A stretch of 64,000 bases of DNA. Origin: Hydrogenophilales bacterium 28-61-23 (GTDB lineage: Bacteria; Pseudomonadota; Gammaproteobacteria; Burkholderiales; Thiobacillaceae). Below are positions 36,510 to 46,271 of the stretch, piece by piece; the stretch's first letter is position 1, and every line of letters starts with the position of its first letter. The stretch is from the NCBI GenBank assembly GCA_002281555.1, contig NCGJ01000004.1, positions 1 through 64,000 of the forward strand, in the 5' to 3' direction. Below the pieces are notes generated by a model, which worked only from the letters and a program-made list of their open reading frames with translations, did no database searches and was not told where the DNA came from. The position numbers and the translations under genes were made by a program.

Positions 36510-36875
36510 ATGACCGTTAAGAATGAGCGCCTGGATCAGGTCGTGCTTGAAGCCCGGCGCAACGCGGAAAAACGGGAAGAGGGCTATCGCGCGCAGGCGC
36601 TGAAGCTGTTTCCGTGGGTATGCGGACGCTGCGCGCGCACTTTCACGCATAGCAATCTGCAACTGCTGGAGGTGCATCACAAGAACAGCAACCACAATGA
36701 CAACCCGCCGGATGGCAGCAACTGGGAACTACTGTGCACCTATTGCCATGAGAACGAGCATTCCAAACTGAAGGACATGGCGGGACGGACACTGAGTGGA
36801 ACCCAGACGCCGGCTTCCACCTTCAACCCGTTCGCGGACCTGAAAGCCTTGCTGGAATCGAAGAACAAGGACTAG
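36510..36875 (+). CDS. yajD: YajD-type HNH nuclease
   Basis: 121-residue HNH-family protein. Two zinc-type Cys pairs (CGRCAR and CTYCHENEH) enclose the catalytic segment LEVHHKNSNHNDNPPDGSNW. Matches Escherichia coli YajD in length and layout; the cellular role is unknown. Convergent with dgkA. Confidence 0.88.
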   Translation: MTVKNERLDQVVLEARRNAEKREEGYRAQALKLFPWVCGRCARTFTHSNLQLLEVHHKNSNHNDNPPDGSNWELLCTYCHENEHSKLKDMAGRTLSGTQTPASTFNPFADLKALLESKNKD

Positions 36876-36921
36876 CAGTCCTGTCCGGTTTTTCCACGCC
36901 GGCAACGCCAGGCGCCGGAAT

Positions 36922-37317
36922 TCAGCCCAGCAACACCAGGCCCCAGACCACCATCACGTTGATCAGGGAAATCAGCACGGCGGCGCTGCCAATGTCCTTG
37001 GCGCGCTTGGCGAGCTTGTGGTTTTCCAGCGAGATGCGATCCACCGTGGCTTCGATCGCCGAGTTGACCAGTTCGACGACCAGAACCAGCATCAGGCTGG
37101 CGATCATCAGCGCGCGTTCCAGCGCGGTCTCGCCCAGAAACAAGGCGAGCGGAATCATGATCAGCGCGAGGATGCTTTCCTGGCGGAAGGCGTCCTCGTG
37201 CTTCCAAGCCGCGCCGAAGCCTTCAATCGAATAAAACAGCGCATTCCAGACCCGCTTCAAGCCGGTCTTGCCCTTGTGCGGGCTTTCCTGCATCGGTTCT
37301 TGCTGGGGCGCGTTCAC
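36922..37317 (-). CDS. dgkA: diacylglycerol kinase
   Basis: Small trimeric inner-membrane kinase that recycles diacylglycerol to phosphatidic acid. 131 residues, three membrane helices, and the family motif [15 protein letters not shown] with catalytic Glu; AFRQE is also conserved. Its ATG overlaps the gcvPB stop (ATGA), so it is the last gene of the glycine-cleavage transcript. Confidence 0.93.
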   Translation of the reverse strand: MNAPQQEPMQESPHKGKTGLKRVWNALFYSIEGFGAAWKHEDAFRQESILALIMIPLALFLGETALERALMIASLMLVLVVELVNSAIEATVDRISLENHKLAKRAKDIGSAAVLISLINVMVVWGLVLLG

Positions 37318-38762
37318 GCCGGTTTCCAGACCAGATCGAGTTCACGCGCGGCTTTGCCGTCGTCGAGCCGGCGCGAGGGCAGTTTGTGCGGCGCGGATTT
37401 GACCAGGTCGGGCTGGCTTTCCGCCTCGCGCTTCACGGCCAGCATCGCCCGCGCGAAGGCATCCAGCGTTTCCTTGCTCTCGGTTTCGGTCGGTTCGATC
37501 AGCAGGCACTCGGGCACCAGCATCGGGAAATAGGTGGTCGGCGCGTGGAAGCCGTAGTCGAGCAGGCGCTTGGCGAAATCCATCGCCGAAATGCCGGTTT
37601 CGTCCTTGAGCTTTTTCAGCGTGACGATGAATTCATGGCTGGCGCGGCGTTCCGGGAAGGCCAGTTCGAAACCCACTTTTTTCAGCTCCGCCGCCAGATA
37701 GTTGGCGTTCAACGCGGCGAATTCGGCGACGCGCTGCATGCCGCGTCCGCCCAGCATGCGGGCGTAGACATAGGCGCGCAGCAACACGCCCATGTTGCCG
37801 CCGAAGGCGCTCATGCGGCCGATGCTGTGCGGCACTTCGGCCTCGGTTGCCCAACGGTAGAACTCGCGCTCCGACAGGACATAGGGAATCGGCAGGAACG
37901 GCTGCAACCGTTCCGACACGCCGACCGGACCGGCGCCCGGGCCGCCGCCGCCGTGCGGCGTCGAGAAGGTCTTGTGCAGATTCATGTGGATCACGTCGAA
38001 GCCCATGTCGCCGGGGCGGACGCGGCCGAGGATGGCGTTCAGGTTGGCGCCGTCGTAATAACTCAAGCCGCCCGCTTCATGCACGATCTTCTGGATTTCG
38101 ACGATGGTTTTCTCGAACACGCCCAGCGTCGATGGGTTGGTCAGCATCAGGCCGGCGGTTTGCGGGCCCACGGCCGCTTTCAGCGCGTCCAGATCGACAT
38201 TGCCCTGGCGGTCGGTCGGGATTTCTTTGACCACGTAGCCGCACATCGTCGCGGTGGCCGGGTTGGTGCCGTGCGCGGCATCCGGCACGATGATTTCGCG
38301 CCGGGCCGTGTCGCCGCGCGCGTCGTGATAGGCGCGGATCATCGCCACGCCGGCGAATTCGCCATGCGCGCCGGCCATCGGCGCCATGCTGACCGCTGCC
38401 ATGCCGGTGACTTCCTTCAGCATTTCCTGCAACTCGTACATGCTGGCCAGGAAACCTTGCCCGGTTTCTTCGGCCGCCAGCGGATGCCGGTTCAGAAACT
38501 GCGGCAACATGGCCAGCGAATTGCAGGCGCGCGGGTTGTATTTCATCGTGCATGACCCGAGCGGATAGAACTGGGTGTCGATGCTGAAATTCTTCTGGCT
38601 CAGGCCGGTGTAGTGGCGCACCACATCGAGCTCGGAGGTTTCCGGCAACAGCGGCGGCGTCTGCCGCAGCATGTCAGCCGGCAGATCGTCGGCGAGCGGC
38701 GCGTTGTAGGGCGCCTGGGCATGGGCGCGGCGACCGGGATGGGCGTGTTCGAAGATGAGCAT
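37314..38762 (-). CDS. gcvPB: glycine dehydrogenase (decarboxylating) subunit 2
   Basis: PLP-containing half of the split P-protein, which decarboxylates glycine and passes the aminomethyl group to GcvH. 482 residues; PLP lysine in [16 protein letters not shown], with [10 protein letters not shown] upstream. Works with GcvPA encoded to the right. Separated from gcvPA by tpx and a GA-rich inverted repeat, yet in the same direction. Confidence 0.94.
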   Translation of the reverse strand: MLIFEHAHPGRRAHAQAPYNAPLADDLPADMLRQTPPLLPETSELDVVRHYTGLSQKNFSIDTQFYPLGSCTMKYNPRACNSLAMLPQFLNRHPLAAEETGQGFLASMYELQEMLKEVTGMAAVSMAPMAGAHGEFAGVAMIRAYHDARGDTARREIIVPDAAHGTNPATATMCGYVVKEIPTDRQGNVDLDALKAAVGPQTAGLMLTNPSTLGVFEKTIVEIQKIVHEAGGLSYYDGANLNAILGRVRPGDMGFDVIHMNLHKTFSTPHGGGGPGAGPVGVSERLQPFLPIPYVLSEREFYRWATEAEVPHSIGRMSAFGGNMGVLLRAYVYARMLGGRGMQRVAEFAALNANYLAAELKKVGFELAFPERRASHEFIVTLKKLKDETGISAMDFAKRLLDYGFHAPTTYFPMLVPECLLIEPTETESKETLDAFARAMLAVKREAESQPDLVKSAPHKLPSRRLDDGKAARELDLVWKPA

Positions 38763-38771
38763 GTTGAATAG

Positions 38772-38890
38772 GTAAAGGGAAAAGGGTGAAGGGACCGCGC
38801 TGCGCGCTCAAGGGAGGAGACGGTTTCGGGGGAAGGGCGTTCACCCTTCCCCCTTGAGCGCCACAGGCGCGAACCCTTCTCCCTTCACAG
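38772..38890. repeat. GA-rich interrupted inverted repeat between tpx and gcvPB
   Basis: Left arm has GTAAAGGGAAAAGGGT, a GCGC-rich block and CTCAAGGG; the right arm, read on the minus strand, has GTGAAGGGAGAAGGGT, a GCGC block and CTCAAGGG. About 119 bases in total. It resembles the element at 47634-47742 in composition and layout. Confidence 0.65.
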
Positions 38891-38892
38891 TC

Positions 38893-39405
38893 CTACAGCG
38901 GTTCGCCCTTGGCGGCTGCCAGCGCGGCTTCGTAGTTGGGTTCCTGTTTGATCTCGGGCACCAGTTCGGAATAAACCACCTTGTCGTTCTCATTCAACAC
39001 CACCACGGCGCGGGCGGTCAGGCCGGACAGGGGCGGATCCATGATCATGACGCCGTAGTCCTTGTTGAAATCGCGGCCGCGCATGGTGGACAGCGTGACG
39101 ACACTTTTCAGTCCTTCGACGCTGCAGAAACGGTTTTGCGCGAACGGCAGATCGGCGGAAATCACCAGCACGACGGTGTTGGGAATACTGGCGGCCAGTT
39201 CGTTGAACTTGCGCGCGGAAGCCTGGCAGGTCGGGGTGTCCAGGCTGGGCACGATGTTGAGGATCTTGCGTTTGCCCCAGAACGAGGACAGGGAAACGTC
39301 TTTCAGATCCTTGTCGACCAGCATGAAGGAATGGGCGGAATCGCCAACACGCGGGAAATTGCCACCGACGGAAATGGGTTCGCCGCCAAGGGTTACTGTT
39401 GCCAT
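38893..39405 (-). CDS. tpx: thiol peroxidase
   Basis: Atypical 2-Cys peroxiredoxin reducing H2O2 and lipid peroxides with thioredoxin. 170 residues, peroxidatic Cys60 in [11 protein letters not shown] and resolving Cys94 in NRFCSVEG. Inserted between gcvPA and gcvPB, in the same direction, 48 bases from gcvPA. Its placement inside the glycine cleavage unit may be incidental. Confidence 0.94.
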   Translation of the reverse strand: MATVTLGGEPISVGGNFPRVGDSAHSFMLVDKDLKDVSLSSFWGKRKILNIVPSLDTPTCQASARKFNELAASIPNTVVLVISADLPFAQNRFCSVEGLKSVVTLSTMRGRDFNKDYGVMIMDPPLSGLTARAVVVLNENDKVVYSELVPEIKQEPNYEAALAAAKGEPL

Positions 39406-39453
39406 GTCATGTCTCCTTTAGATTGTGAATCGAACTACTACGGGCCGAACTGT

Positions 39454-40863
39454 TTACTTGTACGCACAAGGCGGCACACCGGGTTCGCGCCCGCCGCGTC
39501 GGCTGAGAATACGTTGCAATTGTTGCCGATACTGATCGAGGTCGTCGTCGGTTTTGGTTTCCGTCGCACAGACCAGGATGCAATCGGCCAGTTCCGGATA
39601 GTCGCCGCCAAGCGCATAGCCGCCCAGAATTCCCTGGGCGCGCAAGGCGCGCAGCACATCGTCGACCGGCGTATCCACGCGGATCACCGCCTCGTGGAAG
39701 TACGGCGCATTGAACACTTTTTCGACGCCCGGCACGGTGAGCAGTTTTTCAACCAGGGCGCGGGTTTTCGCATGCGACTCCAGCGCCACGTTTTTCAGGC
39801 CTTCCGGGCCCAGCAGCGACATGTGGATGGTCGCGGCGGTGACCAGCAGGCCCTGGTTGGTGCAGATGTTGGAGGTCGCTTTGGAACGGCGGATATGCTG
39901 CTCGCGCGCTTGCAGGGTCAACGCAAAACCGGGCTTGCCGTCGAGATCGACGGTGCGACCGACGATGCGGCCCGGCATCTGGCGCACCAGCGTCTGGCGC
40001 GCGGTCATGAAGCCGAAATAGGGGCCGCCGGAAGACATCGGCACGCCGAGCGGCTGGCCGTCGCCGACGCAGATGTCGGCGCCCTTCTCGCCCCATTGCC
40101 CCGGCGGCTTCAGCAACGCCAGCGCGAGCGGATTCACCACCGCGATGGCCAGCATGTTGTGCGCATGCGCCCAATCGGTCAGCGCATCGACCGGCTCCAG
40201 CGCGCCGAAGAAATTGGGCTGCGGGATGACCAGCGCGGCGAATTGATTGGCTTCAGCGCCAACCAGGGCATCCAGCGCGGCCAGATCGGTCAAACCGGTG
40301 GCCTTGTCGAACGGCACGGTCACCAACTCGATATCCTGGTTCTTCACCGTTGTGCGCGTCACCGCCAGATAGCGCGGATGCACCGTTGCCGGCACCAGCA
40401 CGCGGCGCACACCGGCCTTGTTGGCGCGCACCGCCATCAGCACCGCCTCGGCCAGCGCGGAAGCGCCGTCGTAGAGCGAGGCATTCGACACATCCAGCCC
40501 GGTCAGGCTGGCCATCATGGTCTGGTATTCGTACAGCAGTTGCAGCGTGCCCTGGCTGGCTTCGGCCTGATACGGCGTGTAGGCGGAATAGAACTCGCCG
40601 CGCGTCACAATGGCCCAGACCGCGGCCGGAATATGGTGCTCGTAGGCGCCGGCACCGATGAAGTTGCTGTAGAAGCCGTCCTGCGCCGCGCGGCCCTGCA
40701 TCAGACGCGAGACGTGCATTTCAGACAAACCTTCCGGAATGCCGGGCAAGCCGCCGCAATTCAGGTCGGCGGGAATTTCATCGAACAACGCATCGGTGGA
40801 GGGCGCACCGATGCTCGCCAGCATGGCGGAAACATCGGCTTCGGTATGCGGAATGAAGGGCAT
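39454..40863 (-). CDS. gcvPA: glycine dehydrogenase (decarboxylating) subunit 1
   Basis: Non-PLP half of the split P-protein. 469 residues, beginning [19 protein letters not shown], with the family stretches [22 protein letters not shown] and [24 protein letters not shown]. Forms the heterotetramer with GcvPB. Lies 19 bases after gcvH. Confidence 0.94.
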   Translation of the reverse strand: MPFIPHTEADVSAMLASIGAPSTDALFDEIPADLNCGGLPGIPEGLSEMHVSRLMQGRAAQDGFYSNFIGAGAYEHHIPAAVWAIVTRGEFYSAYTPYQAEASQGTLQLLYEYQTMMASLTGLDVSNASLYDGASALAEAVLMAVRANKAGVRRVLVPATVHPRYLAVTRTTVKNQDIELVTVPFDKATGLTDLAALDALVGAEANQFAALVIPQPNFFGALEPVDALTDWAHAHNMLAIAVVNPLALALLKPPGQWGEKGADICVGDGQPLGVPMSSGGPYFGFMTARQTLVRQMPGRIVGRTVDLDGKPGFALTLQAREQHIRRSKATSNICTNQGLLVTAATIHMSLLGPEGLKNVALESHAKTRALVEKLLTVPGVEKVFNAPYFHEAVIRVDTPVDDVLRALRAQGILGGYALGGDYPELADCILVCATETKTDDDLDQYRQQLQRILSRRGGREPGVPPCAYK

Positions 40864-40882
40864 GGCAGCTTAGCGGCGAGGT

Positions 40883-41275
40883 TCAGTGCGACTCGGAAGC
40901 GACGTGCGCTTCGTAGCCGGCGGCATCGAGCAGGCCATCGAGATCGGCGGCATTGGCCGGCTTCAGCGTGAACATCCAGGCCGCATACGCGTCCTGGTTG
41001 ATGCTTTCCGGGCTGGCTTCGACATCGGCATTGGCGGCCAGCACCACGCCCGCGATCGGCGCATAAACGTCGGAAGCGGCTTTCACCGACTCGACCACGG
41101 CGCATTCCTCGCCGGCGGCCAGTTCGCGGCCGACCACGGGGGTTTCCACGAACACCATGTCGCCCAGCAGATCCTGGGCATGCTGGGTGATACCGACGGC
41201 AACGCTGCCATCCGCTTCCAGACGCACCCATTCGTGCGACTTGGTGTATTTCAGATTATTGGGAATGTTGGACAT
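40883..41275 (-). CDS. gcvH: glycine cleavage system H protein
   Basis: Lipoyl carrier protein, 130 residues from the ATG at 41275 ([17 protein letters not shown]). Lipoylated Lys65 is in [13 protein letters not shown]. The longer frame to 41314 adds a non-homologous leader. It sits 25 bases after the vapC stop. Confidence 0.95.
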   Translation of the reverse strand: MSNIPNNLKYTKSHEWVRLEADGSVAVGITQHAQDLLGDMVFVETPVVGRELAAGEECAVVESVKAASDVYAPIAGVVLAANADVEASPESINQDAYAAWMFTLKPANAADLDGLLDAAGYEAHVASESH

Positions 41276-41300
41276 TGCGGGGCTCCAGAAAAATAACGGA

Positions 41301-41699
41301 TTAAGGTGTTTCAAACGGATTCAGCAGGCCGATGCCGCAGCCTTCGAAATCCTTGCTGTTACGGGTAACCAGGGTCAAACCGTGCGCCTGCGCGGTGGCG
41401 GCGATAAGCATGTCGGGCTGGTCGCGCACGATGCCGCGCAGCGAAAACGCGCCGCGCAATTGACCGGCACGCCGAGCCACATCTTGATCGATCGGCAGCA
41501 CCTTATGGCTATTCAGATAATGGGTCAGCCAAGCATCCAGTTCCAGCATCGGCCGGCGTGAAATGCCATACCAAAGTTCATCCACGCTGATGGCTGAAAC
41601 ATGATGCACAGCCACCGATTGCGACCACGCCAGGACAGCGGCATTCGGCCGACGGCGGGTCAACTCGCTGATCACATTGGTATCGACCAGAAAACTCAT
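41301..41699 (-). CDS. vapC: VapC-type PIN-domain toxin
   Basis: 132-residue PIN endoribonuclease. Conserved acidic residues: Asp6 in [11 protein letters not shown], Glu in SVDELWYG, Asp in [11 protein letters not shown] and Asp in TRNSKDFEG. The YgjH/FitB-like group cleaves tRNA or rRNA. Starts at the ATG overlapping the antitoxin stop. Placed between gcvT and gcvH, an unusual position. Confidence 0.9.
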   Translation of the reverse strand: MSFLVDTNVISELTRRRPNAAVLAWSQSVAVHHVSAISVDELWYGISRRPMLELDAWLTHYLNSHKVLPIDQDVARRAGQLRGAFSLRGIVRDQPDMLIAATAQAHGLTLVTRNSKDFEGCGIGLLNPFETP

Positions 41700-42010
41700 T
41701 GGCCGGCGGCCTCCGGATACTCTTCATCCAGCATCTCGACAAAAGCGTTGCGGCGGGTGGAGCGCGGCGGAATGAACAGGCCGTCTTCATAGCCTGCTGC
41801 CGCGAGTAACTGCCGCAACTCGGCAAATTCTTCACCCAGCGTTTTCGGCTGCTTTTGCGACGCCTTCCAGGCCTGATATTCCGCCATTTCTTCCGCCGCG
41901 ATCAACGCCGCGACCGGCGTTTTACGGTTGTAGATCCATTGCGGCTCGTTGTGGGCTTGCTTCACGACTTCCGAGAAACGCTGTTTGGCTTCGGCAATAT
42001 TCCAGTTCAT
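41696..42010 (-). CDS. phd: Phd/YefM-family antitoxin
   Basis: 104-residue antitoxin from the ATG at 42010 (MNWNIAEAKQRFSEVVKQAH, the Phd DNA-binding/dimer domain); the C-terminal part should bind the toxin. Overlaps vapC (ATGA). The 52-base gap after gcvT contains, on the minus strand, a TATAAT box (42043-42048) flanked by CATGTC and GACATG half-sites (42023-42028, 42049-42054), a plausible autoregulated promoter. An upstream ATG at 42031 is possible but overlaps that region. Confidence 0.85.
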   Translation of the reverse strand: MNWNIAEAKQRFSEVVKQAHNEPQWIYNRKTPVAALIAAEEMAEYQAWKASQKQPKTLGEEFAELRQLLAAAGYEDGLFIPPRSTRRNAFVEMLDEEYPEAAGQ

Positions 42011-42062
42011 GATGGCCTCACTCATGTCCATAAGTTGAGTCGATTATAGACATGTAATAGGT

Positions 42063-43148
42063 TCAGACCAGCGCCTGGCCATTGCGGACGAACGGATATT
42101 TCACCACCGCCGCTTTCATGCGTTTTTCGCGGATTTCCACCTCGACGCTATCGCCGATGTTGACGCCGGCCGGCACGCGCGCCAGCGCAATCGAACCGTT
42201 CAGCGTCGGCGAAAAGGAACCGCTGGTGATCTCGCCCTCGCCGTGTTCGGTGAACACCGACTGGTGATTGCGCAACACGCCACGGTCGAGCAACTTGAGT
42301 CCGACCAACTGGCGCGCGCGCGGCAAATGCAGCAAGGCTTGCCTGCCGATGAAGTCGCGTTCGGATTTCAGATCGACCGTCCAGGCCAGGCCGGATTCCA
42401 GCGGCGTCGTCGCCTCGGTCATGTCCTGGCCGTACAGATTCATGCCGGCTTCCAGCCGCAGCGTGTCGCGCGCGCCCAGGCCGCAGGGTTTGACGCCGGC
42501 GTCCAGCAAGGCCTGCCAGAAGAACGGCGCGGCTTTCGCCGGCAGCATGATTTCGAAGCCATCCTCGCCGGTGTAGCCGGTGCGGGCGACGAACATGTCG
42601 CCGACCACCACCGCGAAGAACGGCTTCATCGGCGCCGCCAGTTCTTCCATGCCGGGCATGGCCTGCCAGAGTTTGGTCGCGGCATTCGGGCCTTGCACGG
42701 CGATCATGGCCAGGTCGCGACGCGGCGTGAGGCTTAGGTTCGGCGCGTATTTCGCCAGTTGCACCTCCATCCAGGCGATGTCCTTGTCGGCGCAACCGGC
42801 GTTGACCACGATGCGGAACCAGGCTTCGTTCAGGAAGTAGATGATCAGGTCGTCCACCACGCCGCCACCTTCGTGCAGCATGCAGGAGTACAAGGCCTTG
42901 CCGGTGGTTTGCAACTTGTCGACGTTGTTGGCGACCAGCTTCTTCAGAAATTCACGCGCGCCTTCGCCTTTCAGATCGACCGGCAGCATGTGCGAGACAT
43001 CGAACATGCCGGCGTCACGCCGCACGATATGGTGTTCCTCGAGCTGAGAACCGTAGTGGATCGGCATTTCCCAGCCGGAGAAATCGACCAGCTTGGCGTT
43101 GGCCTCGCGATGTTTATAGATGAGCGGAGTCTGTTTCAGATCAGCCAT
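42063..43148 (-). CDS. gcvT: aminomethyltransferase (glycine cleavage T protein)
   Basis: Transfers the methylene group from GcvH to tetrahydrofolate. 361 residues from the ATG at 43148 ([20 protein letters not shown]). Family motifs: [15 protein letters not shown] and [15 protein letters not shown]. The start overlaps the last eight bases of lipA, indicating coupling. The in-frame extension to 43340 is lipA antisense-frame sequence and is rejected. Confidence 0.95.
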   Translation of the reverse strand: MADLKQTPLIYKHREANAKLVDFSGWEMPIHYGSQLEEHHIVRRDAGMFDVSHMLPVDLKGEGAREFLKKLVANNVDKLQTTGKALYSCMLHEGGGVVDDLIIYFLNEAWFRIVVNAGCADKDIAWMEVQLAKYAPNLSLTPRRDLAMIAVQGPNAATKLWQAMPGMEELAAPMKPFFAVVVGDMFVARTGYTGEDGFEIMLPAKAAPFFWQALLDAGVKPCGLGARDTLRLEAGMNLYGQDMTEATTPLESGLAWTVDLKSERDFIGRQALLHLPRARQLVGLKLLDRGVLRNHQSVFTEHGEGEITSGSFSPTLNGSIALARVPAGVNIGDSVEVEIREKRMKAAVVKYPFVRNGQALV

Positions 43149-44103
43149 ATCGTTTTCCTTGTTGTATCTCTTCGGCGTAATAGGAACTGCGCACCAGCGG
43201 CCCGGCCTTGACCCAGGCGAAACCCATCTCGCGCGCGGCGATTTCATATTCGGTGAACTCTTCCGGCGGCACATAACGCGCCACCGGCAGATTTTCCAGG
43301 GTCGGGCGCAGATACTGGCCCAAAGACAAGCGTTGCACACCGGCCGCCCGCAAGTCGCTCAGCACGTCCAGCACTTCCGCCCGCGTTTCGCCCAGGCCCA
43401 GCATCAGCGACGACTTGGCCTCGATTTGCGGCAGCGTGTTCGACAACCCGGCGGCAATTTCCAGCAAACGTAGCGAGCGTTCGTACTTCGCGCCTTTGCG
43501 CGCTTCCTTGTACAAACGCGGCACGGTTTCGATGTTGTGGCCCCAGATCAGATCGCGCCGCGTTTTGATCTCACCTCCGTCCGGCAGCGCCGCCAGCGTT
43601 TCAACGAACAGGGCGGCGGCGGCACCCTGCACCTGGCGGAAATCGGGCGTCAGGAACTCCACGCCGATGTCGACGCGACGTTGGCGCAGTTCGCGCAGCG
43701 TCTCGGCAAAACAGCCGGCGCCGCCATCGGCCAGATCGTCCCGGTTGACCGAGGTCAGCACGACGAAATTCAGTTTCAGGTCGATGCAGGCTGCCGCGAC
43801 GCGACGCGGCTCGTCGGTGTCAAGCCAGGTCGGCCGGCCGGTCTTCACCGAACAGAACGCGCAAGCGCGGGTACAGGTATCGCCCAGCAACATGAAGGTC
43901 GCGGTGCCCCGGCTCCAGCATTCGCCCCGGTTCGGGCAGCGCGCCTCTTCGCACACGGTATGCAGGCCACGGCCATGCACGGCTTGCGCGGTATCGGGAT
44001 ACTGCGCTTCGCGTCCCAGGTTCTGGCGTATCCAGACCGGCATGCGGGCGGCATTGCGCGCTTGGGTAGACACATGCGGCTGGTAGGTCGTATCAATTTG
44101 CAA
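43141..44103 (-). CDS. lipA: lipoyl synthase
   Basis: Radical-SAM enzyme inserting two sulfurs into octanoyl-GcvH or E2 proteins. N-terminal cluster cysteines in [12 protein letters not shown], radical-SAM CTRACAFC, and the C-terminal serine motif RSSYYAEE. The open frame runs from 44154, but that first part lies in an intrinsic terminator hairpin (44117-44155). I choose the TTG at 44103, preceded six bases upstream by GGAG (44110-44113); this gives 320 residues, the normal length. As first gene after the glycine riboswitch, it supplies lipoate for GcvH. Confidence 0.88.
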   Translation of the reverse strand: MQIDTTYQPHVSTQARNAARMPVWIRQNLGREAQYPDTAQAVHGRGLHTVCEEARCPNRGECWSRGTATFMLLGDTCTRACAFCSVKTGRPTWLDTDEPRRVAAACIDLKLNFVVLTSVNRDDLADGGAGCFAETLRELRQRRVDIGVEFLTPDFRQVQGAAAALFVETLAALPDGGEIKTRRDLIWGHNIETVPRLYKEARKGAKYERSLRLLEIAAGLSNTLPQIEAKSSLMLGLGETRAEVLDVLSDLRAAGVQRLSLGQYLRPTLENLPVARYVPPEEFTEYEIAAREMGFAWVKAGPLVRSSYYAEEIQQGKRYG

Positions 44104-44116
44104 ACCAGACTCCAGA

Positions 44117-44155
44117 AATAAAAAAGGTGAACGCGATTTCGCAATCGCGTTCACC
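44117..44155 (-). terminator. intrinsic terminator between glycine riboswitch and lipA
   Basis: On the minus strand, GGTGAACGCGATT and AATCGCGTTCACC form a perfect 13-bp stem with a four-base loop, followed by TTTTTT. It begins two bases after the P1 strand of the second aptamer and ends 14 bases before the lipA start, so it is well placed as the expression platform of the riboswitch. Confidence 0.85.
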
Positions 44156-44156
44156 C

Positions 44157-44321
44157 CTCTGTCCGGTTACCTGAGAGATTTGCCCCATCGGTGTCCACGG
44201 CATCAAAAATGCGCGGCGCTCTCCAGAGTTGCCCAATTCTCGCGGTCCTTTTTGCCTGAGCGGTTGCGGGTGGCGTTGCGCCTTCGGCGGCCAGTCATCG
44301 ACTGGCACTCTCCCGCGAGAA
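44157..44321 (-). promoter_or_regulatory. tandem glycine riboswitch
   Basis: Two glycine aptamers in series on the minus strand. Aptamer 1 (about 44238-44321) shows CGGGAGAG, GCCGCCGAAGGCGCAA and GCTCAGGCAAAAAGGACCGC; aptamer 2 (about 44157-44228) shows CTCTGGAGAG, CACCGATGGGGCAAA and CTCTCAGGTAACCGGACAGAG. These are the conserved gcvT-motif blocks. In known cases glycine binding turns glycine-cleavage genes on; a terminator follows here, fitting control by antitermination. Confidence 0.93.
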
Positions 44322-44380
44322 CGATAGCGGGGCGGACTATACCGGGCGGGCCAGGTCGCGACAATCCATACGCATACCGT

Positions 44381-45343
44381 TCATGGATAGTCCAGCCTGA
44401 GCGCGTAGCCCGAGGCGACCAGATTGCCGATTTCAAAATCGAGCCGGATCTCGCGCTCGCTGTTTGCCGGCATGCCGGCGGAGACTTTCACGCCTTTGGG
44501 CAGATAGGTTTGCGGCTGGAAAACCTGCTGCGCGACCGGCGCTTCGCGCAGATCGCTCAAGATCAGCATGATGCGCGGCCAGGCCTGGGTTTGTCCGCTG
44601 CGATTGGCCAACAGGAATGACAAGCGGATACGCGATTTCTGTTCCGGATCGTGCTCCAACGAGGAGGCTGCGATGGCGTCCTGGCCCAATTGGCGCGGCA
44701 ACGGCACGACACAATTCAACGGCTGGCAGAGCCATTCCAGCGCGGGCCTGGTGTCGGGAGCGAAGACCGCCAATTCGGCGCGCAGGAAGTAGGCGGTTTG
44801 CAGCAGGAGCAGGCCGACCAGCAGGGTAGCCAGGGCGGCGCTGAACAGCGCTTTCCAGGCGCGCGCGGGCTGCGCCGGTTTGGTCGGCAACGGTTGCAGC
44901 AGGATGTCCGGCTCGGATTCCCGCGCCTTGGTTGGGTCAGTCGCGACCGGCGGCACCGGTGCCGCCGGCGCATGCAGCGTCACCGCGTCGGCGACCGACG
45001 ACTCGGCCAGCGTGGCCGCGATCTGTTCGGCCTGTGCAGGCAAGTCGGCCTGGGCATAGGCTTCGGCGAGCATGACTTCGGACGTTCGCTCCAGCTCGTC
45101 CGAGTCCGCGCCGACGACGGGAACGGGAACGGGTTCGTACACGACGAATTCGGCAGATTCGGCCGGATCATCCAGGCTCGCCGCCGCGTTTTCGGCGGGC
45201 GCTTCCTCCAGCTCAGGCAGCAGCGTGTCGTAGGCGTTGAACACCGCGTTGCAGGTGCCGCAACGCACCAGGCCGCGCCGCGCGCCGAGATGATCCTGGC
45301 TGACCCGGAAGGTGGTACGGCATTCGGGGCAGGTGGTTTGCAT
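44381..45343 (-). CDS. zinc-ribbon (MJ0042) and DUF3426 membrane protein
   Basis: 320-residue single-pass membrane protein of unknown role. N-terminal zinc ribbon CPEC...CGTC (residues 5-31) of the MJ0042 type, a long acidic Ala/Pro/Glu-rich linker, a membrane helix at about 176-195, and a C-terminal DUF3426 beta domain with PRIMLILSDLREAPVAQQVF and GVKVSAGMPANSEREIRLDF. Follows prmA by nine bases, the usual betaproteobacterial neighbour. Confidence 0.88.
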   Translation of the reverse strand: MQTTCPECRTTFRVSQDHLGARRGLVRCGTCNAVFNAYDTLLPELEEAPAENAAASLDDPAESAEFVVYEPVPVPVVGADSDELERTSEVMLAEAYAQADLPAQAEQIAATLAESSVADAVTLHAPAAPVPPVATDPTKARESEPDILLQPLPTKPAQPARAWKALFSAALATLLVGLLLLQTAYFLRAELAVFAPDTRPALEWLCQPLNCVVPLPRQLGQDAIAASSLEHDPEQKSRIRLSFLLANRSGQTQAWPRIMLILSDLREAPVAQQVFQPQTYLPKGVKVSAGMPANSEREIRLDFEIGNLVASGYALRLDYP

Positions 45344-45352
45344 GCGGCGAAT

Positions 45353-46255
45353 CTAGTTTTTCGTGCCTGTCAGGCAAACCCAGCCGTCTTCCGTCGCCCA
45401 CAGGCGCATGTCGAAAAACTGGCCGTAGAGGGCGATCACCTCGTTGGCCTGCTCGGCCAGAATGCCGGACAAGGCGATGCGGCCGCCGGTTTTCACCCGC
45501 CCGGCCAACAAGGGCATCAGCGCCTTGAGCGGGTTGGTCAGGATGTTGGCGACCAGCACATCGAACTCGCCGGCGGGCAACGCATCGGGCAGGAAAAATG
45601 CGGCCTCGACGCGGTTGCGTTCCGCGTTATCGCGCGAGGCAGTGATGGCTTGCGCATCGACATCCGTGCCGACAACTTCTCCCGCACCCAGTTTCCTGGC
45701 GGCAATCGCCAGAATGCCGGAGCCGCAGCCGTAGTCGAGCACACTGGTTTTTCCACGCTCAGCGCCTTTCAGATTCTGTTCCAGCCACTTCAGGCACAAA
45801 CGCGTGGTCGGATGGCTACCGGTGCCGAAGGCGAGGCCGGGATCGAGCACCAGCACGACGGCATCCGGCGTGTTTACAAAATCGGCGGCGTCGTGCCAGG
45901 ACGGCACGATCCAGAGCCGGTCTGAAATCGGGATCGGCTCGAACTGGGCTTGGGTCAGCCGCACCCAGTCCTGCTCGGGCACGATTTCGACCTCATGTTC
46001 GATGTTGGCAGGCAGTTTCAGCTGTGCAATCAGCGCAGAAACATCCGCATCGGCGTCCAGCAAGGCGACGACCCAGTTGCGCTGCCAGGCTTTCGGATCG
46101 TCCAGTCCGGGCTCGCCGAACTGGGCCTGCTCCGCCGCCGTTCCGGCATCGCGGTCTTCGATCGAGACGGACAGCGCGCCGGCTTCCATCAAGGCATCGG
46201 CCAGCGCTTCCGCGCCTTCGCCGTCGGCGGCCAGTTTCAGGGAGACCCAAGCCAT
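45353..46255 (-). CDS. prmA: ribosomal protein L11 methyltransferase
   Basis: SAM-dependent trimethylation of ribosomal protein L11. 300 residues, with an N-terminal L11-recognition domain and the Rossmann motif [18 protein letters not shown], then [10 protein letters not shown] (NxxxxPL catalytic-loop region). Follows accC by 16 bases. Confidence 0.94.
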   Translation of the reverse strand: MAWVSLKLAADGEGAEALADALMEAGALSVSIEDRDAGTAAEQAQFGEPGLDDPKAWQRNWVVALLDADADVSALIAQLKLPANIEHEVEIVPEQDWVRLTQAQFEPIPISDRLWIVPSWHDAADFVNTPDAVVLVLDPGLAFGTGSHPTTRLCLKWLEQNLKGAERGKTSVLDYGCGSGILAIAARKLGAGEVVGTDVDAQAITASRDNAERNRVEAAFFLPDALPAGEFDVLVANILTNPLKALMPLLAGRVKTGGRIALSGILAEQANEVIALYGQFFDMRLWATEDGWVCLTGTKN

Positions 46256-46271
46256 GGCCGCGCTTCTCCGA

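Noticed and set aside
44104-44154. lipA start at the ATG at 44154
   Set aside because: That segment is the intrinsic terminator and its T-run; the TTG at 44103 has a ribosome site and gives the normal LipA length.
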